Positions 10,291 to 22,382 of a DNA stretch of 64,000 nt are shown here, one piece after another. Both the position numbers and the translations under genes were made by a program. The stretch covers positions 186,001 through 250,000 of the forward strand of contig JAITYX010000045.1 of NCBI GenBank assembly GCA_021018815.1, given 5' to 3'. A model generated the notes under the pieces. It was not told the DNA's origin and ran no database searches. It saw only the letters and a list, made by a program, of their open reading frames with translations. Each line of letters starts with the position of its first letter. Within the stretch, counting starts at the first letter, position 1. The stretch is from Talinum fruticosum. Its lineage: Eukaryota > Streptophyta > Magnoliopsida > Caryophyllales > Talinaceae.

Positions 10291-11832
10291 TTGCCAACAA
10301 GAAATCCCTAAACAATTAATAAAAGCTATGAAAGATCATGAAAATTGCTCATCGATAAGATTTAATCGGATCTCACGTAAGTGGAAGGTACGTAGTGAGA
10401 CCTTGGCACCCTATCGGTTACATCCGATTGAATGAGCAAAACACTTTGAAAGCATATCTTATACCTACCTTCCTAGGGATGACAACCAATTCGTGGATGC
10501 TTTAGGTAAATTAGCATTCCATGATTAATATCCTCGGGAACATTCATTCAATGCCCTTCTATATAGAACAACAGAGTCAGCCGACACATGTTTACACACT
10601 AGAAGTGTCTAGTACTCGACTAAACCAGTTGGTACCATGACATTTATCGAGTATCCGGAGAGACAAAAGTACCTATTGGACTCAACACCTAGAGCCCAAT
10701 GAGCCATTAGGATGCTGGCATTCTCCATCAATCAAGGACAATCTGTACAAGAAAACCAACACAGAGGTTAGCTTACTTTGTGTCAACCAACATGAAGCGG
10801 AGCGCATCATGGAATGTGAATCCCATATGAATGAAAGAATGTTGGTTCAAAAATTTAGAGGTTAGGGCACTACTGGTTGACCATGGCAGCGAGACTACCA
10901 CGAATTTATTAAAAAATGCCACAAGTTTTAGGTGTATGCAAACCCGCAACACTAGCGACCTTCTTTTCTAACAACTCGGTTTGGGGAATTTATATCATTG
11001 GCAAGGTGATCCCTAAAGGAACGGGTGGTCACGAACTTTTGTTAGTAGTAATTGAATACTTTACCAAGTGGGTAGAAGCAGCCTACTATGTAACTTTGAC
11101 GTTAAAACACGTAACAAAATTCATCACTCGGAATATCATCTATCGATAAGGGTTTCCCCATGAATTGATTAGCGACCATGGTAGTCACTTCAAGAAGGAA
11201 GTAGTAGACATACTTGGACAAGTACAAGATCAAACACCATAAATCTTCTCCCTATCGCCCTCGGACTAACAGCGCGAGTCAAGGCCGCCAACAAAACATT
11301 TCGTAAAATAGTGGAGAAGATGGCTATCAACTATAAGGATTGACCTAACAAGTTGCCCTTCTCTTTATGGGCCTACCGGACCTCTATTAGGACCTCAACG
11401 GGAGAAACACCCTACTCCCTAGTATGTGGCATGGAAGAACTCCTTCTAATAGAAATCGCCATTCCTTCATTGCGAATCATTGTTGAGAGTCATATTCACG
11501 AAGTAGAATGGGCTAAGGCACGCTACGAAGAACTAGTGTTGCTATATAAAATGCGCCTCAATGCCTTACATAATGTCCAAATATACCAGGCACATATATC
11601 ATGGGCATTTAATAAGAAAGTGAAGCCTTGTAATCTGCAGGTTGGGGATTTGGCCCTTAAAGAGATTAGAGCACCGATTAAGGATCCTCGAGGAAAGTTT
11701 AGGTCTAACTTGCAAGGCCCATTTGTACTTAGTCAAATACGCCACAAGGAGTAGTTAAGTCGACTGATTTGGATGGTGCGGAGATATTTCAGTACATAAA
11801 CTTGGAATAGCTAAAGGAATACTACGTTTAGC
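10290..11832 (+). pseudogene. RNase H end and integrase relic, T element 1
   Basis: RNase H tail: YLPRDDNQFVDALGKLAF (10460-10515). The integrase zinc-binding region follows in broken frames: CVNQHEAERIMECESHMNER (10780-10840), then DYHEFIKKCHKF (10890-10925). Core: LLVVIEYFTKWVEAAYY (11040-11090), where the usual first catalytic Asp (I-D-Y-F) is Glu; ISDHGSHFKKEV (11168-11205) keeps the second Asp; and EVKAANK (11275-11295) has Lys where V-E-A-A-N-K normally has the catalytic Glu. C-terminal part 11353-11754: LPFSLWAYRTSIRTSTGETP, AFNKKVKPCNLQVGDL. It ends near 11832 (DLDGAEIFQYINLE, LKEYYV). Multiple stops; inactive. Confidence 0.8.
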
Positions 11833-12741
11833 ACAACACTAAGCAAGCCTTATAATGGGCTAAGCTCGGCCCAACAAGGTCATACTATGGGCGGCGCCAA
11901 CCACCACCCGAACAACGACGGGCTAGCCAAGCCGAGCATTTCCCCTTGGCCGTATTTTTGTAATTATTTATTTCGATGGTCCAATCGGACGGTTTGCTTA
12001 TCCGATTAATTATTCTATTTGATGTAATTAGACGGTCCATATGTTTAGTTAATCCTTTAATTACTTTAATTAATTTTAAGGACGATCCAATTAGGCGGTC
12101 CAAATTTATTTATACCTCTAGATTAGCGCGATAAATAAATAAATGCAGCATAAAAGTGAGCATAAAACTTACTTTTTACTTTTATTAATAAAAGGTAAGC
12201 CTACTACTTACTTGAATACATAGCTAATAAAAGGGAAAATAAAAACATGCATACTACTTGGAAAAATAGACTGTTCTAAAGAGGGAAAACTAAAATTCCT
12301 AAATTCTTTTATTCTTCCTAAATTCTCTCTAAAATTCTTAGGCCCTAGCTGATCTTCACTTTCTTTCTTTTCGGATCGCTAGACTCGGGTGCATCCTTCT
12401 AGGTGCGCTTCTTTAGCTCTTCAATCCTACCGGCCCTCCTCTCTTCGATTCCTTAGCCTTAGTCTCCCTCCCGTGAGTTCGTTCATCAATTTGGGGTTTT
12501 ATTTCACAAATCTAAAGCGGTGTAGCAGTAGGAACAACTCCTCCGGGATCCCGTTCTCGAGCCCTCACTGCATTGCGACGCTTAGAGTCTACCTTTGTTA
12601 TCCACTCCGGATAATATTCGAAACTATAGTAGTATGTTTATCTAGAGGTTTCAACAACTTCGATAGGTTCATCTAATACTCAAGCCACGAGGAAACCCTC
12701 CTAGAACCGCTGAACCTCGCAAACAAATTAAAGGAAGTAGG
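11833..12741 (+). other. Non-coding spacer between pol and antisense ORFs
   Basis: No gene supported. The first ~110 bp (GGGCGGCGCCAACC..CGGGCTAGCC) resembles the GC-rich stretches near 15700 and 60260, so it may be a repeated element-specific spacer. The rest is A/T-rich. Confidence 0.4.
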
Positions 12742-14057
12742 CTAGACACAGTCTAGATAAGGGATCGCTCGCTCCCGTCCCATTTGCCACAATACACGGT
12801 CGGGGAAGTAGTACGTACTCGGTTTTCGGACCCTGCAAATGTACAAAGGGATGATGCTCAGTATGTGTCCTAAATTAGGACACTTTTCAATGTATAATGT
12901 ACCATTCAATGGTACTATGGTTCTTAAGCCAAGACTCTCACTAGGAAGTAGGATGGTGTCGGTAACCACACTTTCTCGCTTCGTTGACAAAATTGTGCTG
13001 CCAGGTAAGAGTCCACTTTTGTAGGAGCTTGAATCGAGTTGAAGGTGTTTGATAAGCCAAATATGGATATACTAGATAGAAAATTCAAAAGAGTCCTGCA
13101 CCATCGATTTCAACCTTATTTATTGCCCAACGAGAGCAATATCAAAAATAAAAAAAGGAGAGACAATAAAACAAAAAATTGAGACTTTAGGCAAAACCAA
13201 TGGCTTTTTAGCCTCGGCGGCGTCGGATCGCCACTCCTTGGCCGGCGCCACCCACCTAGTCTTAGTTGCTAGACCTGGTTATTACTTTCTGCTCACTCGC
13301 AATAACAGGGGCTACCAGCGAAGTCTTCGTCCGAATTTGTTTCAACCCGGTTTAGCCCTATAATGGGTTCAAGCAACGATGATCGGCGTAAGGGAACAAT
13401 GATACTCCAGCTGCTCCACAAAACTCAATAGTGCACCGGGCGCAAGAAACCACTTATCGGATAGTTGATTATGGCCCGACGTCTTAGAATTAGGGCAAGC
13501 CTCAAAGAGTGCATAGGACGATAATGCTTCGACAAGTTCATTAAATCCACCTCATCCCCAATAAGAATCCAACTCGGATTCCTATTATTTAGCTTCAACA
13601 GGCATTTGTTGGTTCCGTACATATGGCGTAAGGCTTCGGCATCACCGATTTTGTACAATGTTGAATGCTTAGAATGACATCAAACTCTTCGAGCAAGGGA
13701 CACAACTCCTTATCCCCAAATCTGAAAACAAGGTAGTGTGAATCCCGGAAGGTCACGAGTAGCCCTTAGAAAAGTTCAATAGACTTTTACCTGTCGTATG
13801 TTGAATAAGGTATTCGATCCATACTGGGACAATCCTATCCTATCCACATTTGTCATCTCGTGCATCCAATGGGACAACTCAATCATATAATTCATCTTTG
13901 AAAGTAGAAAAGCATTGAAGGCACCGAGGAAATTTCTTACGAATTGTTTTTCTAAGAAAATTTCGGAAGAAGGTTTAGAAGGCATAATTTTCGGTATCCG
14001 ACGGAGGGTCCAATTTATAGCAATCTCCAAGTTCAAAGTCCTGCTATGCCATGCCAT
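12742..14057 (-). pseudogene. Antisense extra ORF 2 of T element 1, family uncertain
   Basis: On the strand opposite to pol. From 14057 leftward: NLEIAINWTLRRIPKIMPSK, FLGAFNAFLLSKMNYMIELS, MTNVDRIGLSQYGSNTLFN, then (frame change near 13745) YLVFRFGDKELCPLLEEFDV at about 13740-13680. The F-x-F-G-D-x-E-L-x-P-x-x-E-E-F block resembles one in extra ORFs of other plant retrotransposons and in plant-mobile-domain relatives, but I cannot name the family with confidence. Further similarity fades by about 13430; 13430-12742 is tentative. Stops and shifts throughout. Confidence 0.4.
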
Positions 14058-14423
14058 TGAAAACCGATAGAGCCTCGGCCACCCCTATGGCCTCGCACTC
14101 AGCCAAACCGTCCGACTCGACTTGTTTTTTCGGACCGAGCACTCCTTAGGCCATTTTTCCGCTTTAGGCCCATTTCGGCCAACCCCTTTTATATTGGACC
14201 ATGCACTTACAAGTTCCTATTTTCCATTTTATTATTTTCTTTTGGGGGAGGGGTGGGGGCTAGTGTAATTTTTTCGATTTGTCTTTGTAATTTTCCTTGG
14301 ATTTTTGCATCATATTAATAAAAGAAAAAATTTTAAAATTGAGTCCTTACATTCATCCCATTGCATAGTCAAATATTACAAAACATTAAGCATTAAAAAC
14401 AAATGCACCCTACAAGGGGTTGA

Positions 14424-16970
14424 CTAATCTTCATCATTGGAAGCATTATCAAAGAGATAATTGCCGAAGTCCTCCCAGCATGGATGTGGAGATTTGACCA
14501 TCTCCACCGACTCGTAAAGAGCTAGACCCTTAGCCCCAAGGAGATTGAGGAGCTCCATGAGAAGGCCTGCTTTTTGACATTCGGTGAAAATTAATCGGAT
14601 TTCCATGACGATCAAGTGCTTGGAGAGGCAAAATGTCAATATAGTCTTCGGAAAAACTAGGCCCAAGACTCTGGAAAGCTAGGCCCGGAGGTAGATGTGC
14701 TAGGCCTCGCTTCAAAAGCACCTGTGATGATGTGAGCAACGTGAGGAGCACCGGGAAGTGCCTCGCTCTAGCCCTACCACCGGAAGGCATTTGTTGGCTA
14801 GATGAGTGCGCTTGAGCTCCCGAGCCACCGAGGAAGCCTCCCGATGAAGACGTTCTAGATCAACGCCTCTACAAAATAATGGAGCAATTAGCATATTTAC
14901 TAAAAAGCTTAGTAAAGTTAGCATTTACACTAACAAAGACTCACCCGGAATGTTTGGAAAGTCTTTTCGGTAAATAGATCTCGGATACCTCTAAGGGCAT
15001 ACTGGAACCCGATAGATATGGTTTGGGATTGTTCTCGGTCGTACTTCAAGATTTGTGGTGATTAACAAGAAACTTTTAGCATGCAACTAAAAGTAAAGAG
15101 CATAAAACTCTTACCTCTTGCCAGTTCTTAGGGAGAAGATGCCCCACACACTCCTCTTCGACAATTTCTGGAATCCTTATGTAACATGGGGATTCCCCGA
15201 ACCGGGAGACATCCATATCAAGACTCGGAATATGGATATCCTCCGGGAGAAGTTACAGAAAGATGAAGTTAATTTCCATACAAGAAATTCAACTACACAA
15301 AGGAGCGAGGAGAAGAAGGCTCACCAATTGGATCATGATCCCACCCGGATGATAAGCATAGGATGAATACAAGTTTAAAAACTGGGTATAAGTATACCTG
15401 GTGGTTGTTTCCTCTTGCTCCTGTTAAGAAAGGGAGCGATAAAACATGGTCTAAGTGGATCGTAAGGAACAAATGGAGGCCATGTGTTATAGCGGATTTG
15501 AGGTGTGAACCATTCGCCAAGGTACCAACAAAACCCAAAAGGACCTTCAAACAAGATCCTTCTCTCGCTCAATTCCCGTGCAATGCCTACACTTAGAGGG
15601 AGTTGAAGTTGGGCCTATAGATAGAAGTTGGCCTGCACACATAGGACCCATAAGGAGACAAGCAAAAAGGGAAAAAATTTGGCATAAACACCCAACTTAT
15701 GGCAGGCGCTGGTCACCACGGCCGTGCCCACCGGCCCACCACAGCCGTGGGCTGGGGCAACAAGTAGAGCGGTGAAGAAATTTTTTCAGGGTGCATTTTG
15801 GCTCAAATTTAAAACTTAGAAGGGACATAACGAAGCTTCATGGTTGAGAGCGAACCTCAAGAAGCTTAGATTACGAGCCTTGGTTCGTTTAAGGTGGACC
15901 TTGGCCCATGATACTCGATACGGGAATGAAAGGTGCTTCTTTGAAATGGACGAAAGGCTACGAAAATACTTATATAGCCACGGATGCAATTTTGCAAGTC
16001 AAGTAAGATATTTATCTATACAAGATAAAATATTTTGTTAATAAGAGATGAAATGGAGTATACCTCAATGATCTTCCATAAGCCACACAAGGGATGATAG
16101 TTTGTCAAATCCTTCTAGGCCTTGATATGTCTCACATCGAAGCGTAGACCCCTTATATGGCAAGTATAGGCAGGCGCACCCCGGCTTAAGCTCTCTAATC
16201 TTATCTAGGTCCACTAAGTTCCCCAAATAGTGACCATGCACCTTTGAAGCATGGTTGGAGAAAGTTGATGCGCATAGCAAGAGAGCAAGCACGACTCGGA
16301 CTTGTTGTTGAGGTAAGTGTTGAGCCCAAAACTCAACATTCTCAAAAGCATAAAAAAGAAGAGTTTATTTAAAGAAGTTCTCCTGAGGAAACCTATTAGC
16401 CACGGGACTAAAGAGGTGATGCAAATAGTCACGGTTTTTATACAAGTTTTGGTCATAGGCTAGAGGCTCCCCGAGAAGCCCAAACCCGACAAGACGAAAA
16501 AATCAAAAGGAGTAATGGTCATCTCCTCGAAAGGAAGATGAAAGGTGCTAGGTGTATCCCAAAAGTGCTCACTAATAGCTAGAATGGGATCACACTCTTT
16601 TTTTCACATAAATGGGTTAAAGCGTTGTAAAGGGAACCAAACCCGACATTATTCATGATGTCCTCCAAGGGGTAGTTCATTTCTCTTCACGTCTCCATAA
16701 ACTTTGGTATAGCCCCGCTACTCCGAATAGAACCCTTCTGAAAAATCTAACAAGATTATCTACTAACAAGCATGTGAAGCCCCATAGATGACAACTTTGT
16801 AACCCTAGTTGATGGCTAGCTTGTGAAGTCCCATCGGGCATGGAAAGTGGATTCTTGGAACCATGTGCATGCAAGTGGAGCTTTTGGAACCACCACATCA
16901 ACTTTTGTAGATTAGTTTTTCTATCTATTTTCGATCGAATTATTCGGGTAAAATACCGAACTTTTGTCAA
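14424..16970 (-). pseudogene. Antisense extra ORF 1: plant mobile domain (PMD) relic
   Basis: Lies between pol and the 3' LTR on the opposite strand. Reading from 16970 leftward: a damaged N-terminal region; then TFHLPFEEMTIT (16546-16511) followed by a hydrophobic VLSGLGF and, after a one-base shift, LGEPLAYDQNLYKN. This is the core signature of the plant mobile domain (TFHLP-GEMTIT-L-D---L-GL---G-P-). Further on: ALLLCASTFSNHASKVHGHY, LVDLDKIRELKPGCACL and QGLEGFDKL (16295-16090), also PMD-like. A C-terminal segment ends NYLFDNASNDED with a stop at 14424. The homologous region of T element 2 (60100-61380) has the same domain. PMD proteins are nuclear and known in transposons and in the MAIN/MAIL host proteins; the role inside the element is unknown. 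Confidence 0.65.
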
Positions 16971-17292
16971 TATGATTATATACTCACAAGCATGTTAGTA
17001 CAATAGATTATCGAGGCCAAGCTTCGGATCAAAGAACAATCGAAGTTTTAGTATAAAAGTTCACCAAGCTTAAGGCTCGATTAAGCTAAACTCGGGATTC
17101 TCTTATCGAACTTCGTAACGCACACATCGCGATCAAGTCCGGGCCCTATCTCGGAGTTCAGGTTCAACAACAACCAATTCGAGACACTACAAAACATTCA
17201 ACGTTCAAAACAACACACAAAAAGCAAGATAATTATCCTTTACTTTCTACTTTGACCCTTTGTCTTTCGGACTAGGTCAAAGCGGAGCTAAT

Positions 17293-19312
17293 CGTAGACA
17301 ACTAAAACGTGTCATCCTTATCTCTTTTATTTCGTAATTTATTTTTTAGCTTGATGAAGAAATCACGATTCTCGTTTGAGGATTTGGATCATGGACGGTA
17401 TTTGATTGCTTGTGACGGAAGCTAGTGAACCACAAAAACCCTTTAGCACCAAATAAATAGCATTTTGTCTTGGTTTGGTCCAAAATCCTTTTCTTTCGGA
17501 CGGTCCAAGCCCGAGTTAAACCTCCAGAGTCGGGAAGGCCGGCGCTGCGTACAAGGACATTTAGGGCTTAAAACACCACGTTTCACCAGTAGCATCCAAC
17601 CTAGACACGAAGCTAAAGACATCAAAACCACGTCGTATGGCCGGTGCCGCGTTTCATGGTCAGAATCACCAAAACATTGCATTTCGCTCCAAACAGTCCC
17701 ACCTAGAAACGGAGCTTATTTCATCAAAACGACGTTGCTTATGTCCGGTGCCGCGTATCGAGTCCAACAACACCTAAAACACATCGTTTTTCTCGGAATC
17801 TTACCGCAATCGGGAAGAAGCTGGAGGACCAAATGACTCCGTTTAGGTCCGGCGCTGCGCATCGTGGGATCCGGTTTTAGCCTATTTTTTGGTCCGGTTT
17901 TTGTGGCTTTTCGGTTGGTTCGAGCTCATTTATGGACAGTCTGCTTAAGTCCTAAACCTAGGTCATTTATGACCTAACTTTTCCCTATAAATAGAGAGCC
18001 TAGGCTCTCATTTTTCATACGAATTTTTCCTAAGCATTATGTCTGCCGAATACTCGAACCGATACGACTCATCCCTAAGCGTTATGTCTGTTGAAGCTAA
18101 ACTAAGAGCTACTGAATGCTCTCGTTAGTATTCCGATCTCTTGTTTTCTTTCTAGACCACTTTTATCATACTCCCTACATCTGATCCCTAGCACTCCATC
18201 AATCTTATCTTCTTACTTACCCTCACAAAAAGCCTTTTAATTCACCTTCGTTGTACTTCTAGATCCAAATTCGAGATCCGGATCGAGTAGGTGGGATAAC
18301 CTTAGGGCACCGATTCGGCCTTCACGATAGTTTATTTATTGCTTTTAGTATTTATCATTTTGGTATTGTGGAGAACAGATGTATCACATTTAAATTACTC
18401 TCCGCCCAGTGTCACCTTTTATTTTCACTTGCGTTTCTTTTCGCTCTTCTTTTGTTTCTTTATTGCTTTCATTTATCGCTTTCGTATATGCTTTATTGGT
18501 TTCTTTTAGCATGCCTTGATTACTTTTAATTTTGTATCTCGTTATGTTGCATGCCTTTTTTAAATACTATCTAAACTCACTTTTCAAATTAGTGAAGTCG
18601 TCATTTGACGGGCGAACGGAAGGGCTTATCCCTACGTTTTGTACCCTCGCCCCGAATCTGTATTGTTGGTTCTAGACCGATGGAGTCATTTTTTAAAATC
18701 TTCCAAACTTGGTTTTCCCATATTAAGATTAGAAGAGTATTTCTTTATTTTATTTTTGTTAGTTTTTACTCTTAAAACTAACTGGCAACTCCCTTTTATA
18801 ATTTATTCCTCTTAAACCGCCTCTCGGTTTTTCTAACCGAAATACAAAAAAAAAAGTTTTTGGATGTGCCAGGCGTGCCAAAGGCCGAGGCTAACCACCT
18901 CAGCCACGACCCTTGGCCGGCGTCGCTGAATAAATAGTTCGCCGGCGACAAATGGTCGATTGGTTGGGCTTCGGTCCAAACCGATGTTTTCACATCGGTT
19001 TGGCCCTAAAGCCCAACAGCAAAATCAATAAAGCCCAATTTTTTTTGTTTTTCAGTTAAGGAATAATATCCCGAGATTCCGAAAATAATTTCCAAAATAA
19101 AATAATTAATAAAACCGCTACTCAATCCTATTTAATTTATTGACATGTAAAATTCGGAGATCTAAATAAGAGGTTCATCCCCACTTTCAAAAATCTTTCT
19201 TCAAAACCCTAAATTATTTCCATCTTCAAGAAAAAAAGAAAATTAAAAGTCCCGCCAATTTGTGGGGAAGCTCGGGTCCTACGCATGGGTCCGCGGGATC
19301 ATGATTCCTACA
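17293..19312 (+). repeat. 3' LTR of T element 1
   Basis: Begins CGTAGACAACTAAAACG and ends GATTCCTACA. It is preceded by a purine tract AAAGCGGAGC (17279-17288), followed by CTAAT at the LTR edge; T element 2 has the same layout at 63410-63422. Collinear with 3417-5669 apart from one 235-bp unit and many substitutions. CCCTATAAATAGAGAGCC (17984-18001) is a good TATA box. A primer-site-like CTGGCAACTCC (18781-18791) occurs inside, as in the 5' LTR. Confidence 0.85.
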
Positions 19313-19595
19313 CATACATTCATATTTATATTTTCTTTGATACTCGGATTTATGTATTCTTTGCTCTAATGCTTAGATTTTGCTTTGATATTATGTTATG
19401 AGTTCACACTTTGCATTTCATTATGCTCTAATACATAATTACATAGCTCGATACATAGTTTTTATAATATGCTTTGATAATACTCTTTGAGCTTTGATAT
19501 CATTTTGTCTAAGTCTGATTGCTCTATGATACTAACTCATCTTTCTAAGTTTTGAATGGCTTTCATCAAAACGGGGGATATTGAAGACTCAGTAT
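19313..19595 (+). other. 3' end of S copy G: UTR, polypurine tract, LTR start
   Basis: Continuation of copy G after the T insertion. A/T-rich UTR, then GGCTTTCATCAAAACGGGGG with the polypurine tract AAAACGGGGGA (19568-19578), then TGAAGACTCAGTAT (19582-19595), the first bases of the S LTR (elsewhere TGAAGACTCGG). The LTR is cut at 19595 by the next insertion. Confidence 0.7.
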
Positions 19596-20523
19596 TGTAG
19601 ACACCTAAAAAGTGTCATCCATCTTCTATTTATTTATTTTATTTATTTTTGTTAGCCTAATGATAAAAGTCCAACCTGATTTGCATACTTGGGTCAAGAT
19701 TGGATAAACCAGATTCATAAAACACAAGCCCACAAAAAGCCAACTATCCTACAAATGACAATCCTGTACCAAAATAGAATATTTCCAAAAATAGAAAGCT
19801 TCCAAAAATAGAAACTTCTACAAATAGAAAGTTTCCAAAAATGGAAAGTTCCAAAATCGGCGCTCATTTTCGGGACCCCTCGTGAACGACGCAGTTTTGT
19901 CGGTTCGGCTACCTAGGATCTCATCTATCCATTTTCAAGATCTTCGGCTGACCTATCTCTTCGGTCGATGATGTTTGAAGCTAGGTTTATGATGGATTCA
20001 AGCTTGAGTACAAACAAACTCATAGGAATCAACCAAAAATTACACAACAAATTGGAAAGAAAACTAGGGATAAGAGGCTGGGAATTAAAGGCTAAAAGAG
20101 CATAACAGAGGAAAGATCCTGGCTGACTTAGAAAGGACAATTAATCTAGCTTCAGAACCAAATAGGGTTAGTAATAAAGGGTGTCCGGGATTGGATCTGA
20201 TAAGGGACTTCTAAGACCTAGGAGATCACCACTTGGTTGTCAAACCAAACTACAACAACTAGGAAATTTAAATGATAGAAGTTCGATTCACTTAAACTGC
20301 TCCGAGTTGGGGATATAATAAATGCATCAACCACCAATAACAATAATGGTATTTCAGAAGTTGTTCTTACATGAAGCAGGAATGCTTTATATAGGGGCCT
20401 TTTCCAGCACAAAATACCTTTCCTAATATTTAAGGAAAGATTAAGACTAATCATAATTAATTAACACTAATTATAGTGATTAGTCGGGTTAGAAACAAAA
20501 AAAAAAAAACAGAAACTACAAAA
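19596..20523 (+). repeat. T-like LTR fragment or short element, unclassified
   Basis: Begins TGTAGACACCTAAAAAGTG exactly like a T LTR and can be followed for about 150 bp, then becomes different. At 19786-19855 it holds four or five copies of a ~16-bp A-rich unit (TTCCAAAAATAGAAAG). It may end at CTACAAAA (20516-20523), since AGTAT precedes 19596 (19591-19595) and recurs at 20524-20528. A CTTTATATAGGGGCC block near 20388 and an A12 run near 20500 are also present. A solo or deleted LTR is the likeliest reading. Confidence 0.4.
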
Positions 20524-20862
20524 AGTATTTGACTCGTGTCAACTGTCTTAACCAATAAGAACTCTTCCTTTTCTCTTGTTGCGTTGTGGCTATTTGAAAA
20601 GATTGATGATGATTGACATTGCCACTAGAAGACATATTATTGGACCGTTCCAAAAGTAACATGCAGTCTAGGAACTAGCTTGCAAGTAGGCTAATGCTGA
20701 GGACTTAGAAAGGAGGTTGGCTTTGGAGATTGCTTCATGGTTGAGTTTCGTACTTCTAAGTTATGCTTGCAGCTTCCTTTGACTCGGATAAGCTCTTCCT
20801 TCAATTTGAAATCCACCACTCATTAATAACGAGGGTTGTGGCTTATGTGTCCGACCCGATCA
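20524..20862. other. Unassigned 340 bp
   Basis: No gene, repeat unit or LTR end recognised. It could be the rest of the interrupted S LTR of copy G, but I could not align it with the other S LTRs. Confidence 0.3.
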
Positions 20863-22281
20863 TGAAGGTTCGCTCTTGGAGATGTTAAGTCACCCTAGAG
20901 TGGGGTGAATAGGGTGATTGAAGACTTTTGAGAAAAATCAAATTGTTTTACACAGAAGCGGACTAAGAACCATATTCTAAGTCTAGATTGGACTTAGAAA
21001 GTTAAGTAGACACGTAAATACGTGGAAACCCTCTTAGGGGAGAAAATCACGGATAATACTAATCTAAGCACCAAGTCAAATCCACTAATTGAATCCTCAA
21101 TTATAAAGGATCGACTCTAACCAGAATTGCTCCCTTAGACAATTCCTTTACAAGTTTTCCTAGACTCGAAGTTCCCTTATTTGATGTAGTACTTTCCGAC
21201 TAAGATAACCCTTAAAGTAAGGGACAACCGAGTTGAGTTAACCCTTACAACTTAGTCGAGGGACTTATAAAGAAAGTAGAAAGAATATGAGTGATTACAA
21301 GACTTTCTTTACAACTCGTAAAGTGAGAAATTACAAATTAGGAGTTGTAAGTCTGAAGATTGAATAAGAATGCACTAAGTAAGTGTTAAGCAATGTGTTC
21401 ATCAATTTTCAAGTCTTCTAGAGTGGCCTCTATTTATAAGCACCAAAACAAAATGACCGTTGGGACTTGTTTTGGACTGGTGAGCCTCAATAGCCCTTAT
21501 AACGACTAGTCCGAGTCACTCGTAAAAGATCCGTTGAGATGTAAACGTTGTGTAGTATGGTCCATCCCTCTAGTGGTGATTGAAATCTTAGAACCGTTAG
21601 ACTCAAAGTTGAAGTTTTCTAGTTTTGGAAACAAACAACCCTTACACAAAGGTCTCGAGCCATGTCCGGAAATGGTTGATTTGTGTCTCGCTGGTGTTTA
21701 AAGGCTAGAAACCGGTTGCTTTTGTATTTGAAAAGTAGATTAGGCTTATTTAATCAACCTATAAAAGAAAATCAAAGTGATACTCAAAGTATAAAAATAC
21801 TTTGGTCCAGAATTAGGTAAAGATAATAATTAAATCAAAGTAATTAAGCACTTAATTATCTTCGACTCTAAAAGAATGGATTTTTCCGAGTCTAATATTC
21901 ATTAGGTTTAGATTCCATGTTGAGTCAATCCTTAAAATGATCAAGTTAAAAAACAATAAGATATCGGAATTCATAAACTTTATCAAGTAAAGAATTCTTA
22001 ATGAATAAACTGACTTAGAAATTAGAATTAATGTAGTAATTCATTTTCACTTGAAACACAAAATCAATGCTCGTAATAAAAGTGTTAGAGAAATTATTTA
22101 CTCATGCGATTGTTCCGAGTTGTGTCCGAGTGGGTCAAAACTATAGTTAAGAATGTTATGCTAAAAGAATGGTTTCTGAGTGGGTCGAACGGGATGAAAA
22201 CTTAGATATGAGTTTCATTAAAGCTCGGAATGACTTCGAATCAAAACTTAAGAGAGATAGAGAGTTATACCCGAGTCTTCA
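20863..22281 (-). repeat. 3' LTR of S copy A
   Basis: On the minus strand it runs TGAAGACTCGGG..AGCGAACCTTCA (1,419 bp; 5-bp terminal inverted repeat TGAAG/CTTCA). The polypurine tract reads, on the minus strand, AAAAAGGAGGAGAT immediately before the LTR (22282-22295). A possible target-site duplication copy, GATCA, lies at 20858-20862; the partner end is not in the window. Confidence 0.8.
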
Positions 22282-22382
22282 ATCTCCTCCTTTTTGATGA
22301 AAGGCATTCCATACTTAAGATAGAAACTAATCAGTTCAGAGAGTTAAGTTTTCATAAAGAATTGATCAGAGCAGAGAGTATT

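Larger units (their letters stand above)
3417..19312 (+). mobile_element. Tat/Ogre-type Ty3/gypsy LTR retrotransposon (T element 1), old
   Basis: The parts in order are: 5' LTR 3417-5669; tRNA-Arg-like primer site 5672-5688; leader with tandem repeats; gag relic; protease and G-patch relic; RNase H and integrase relic; two antisense ORF relics; polypurine tract near 17279-17288; 3' LTR 17293-19312. The LTR ends pair as (T/C)GTAG..CTACA. The element sits in the 3' untranslated part of S copy G: G sequence precedes 3417 and resumes after 19312. The flanks ATACT and CATAC do not match, so no clean target-site duplication is visible. The LTRs differ at many positions plus one 235-bp repeat unit, meaning an old insertion. 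All reading frames are broken. Confidence 0.85.

Noticed and set aside
3411..19317. Target-site duplication GATAC/CATAC for T element 1
   Set aside because: It would need the LTRs to start one base earlier (TCGTAG), against the TGTAG/CTACA pairing, and still has a mismatch.
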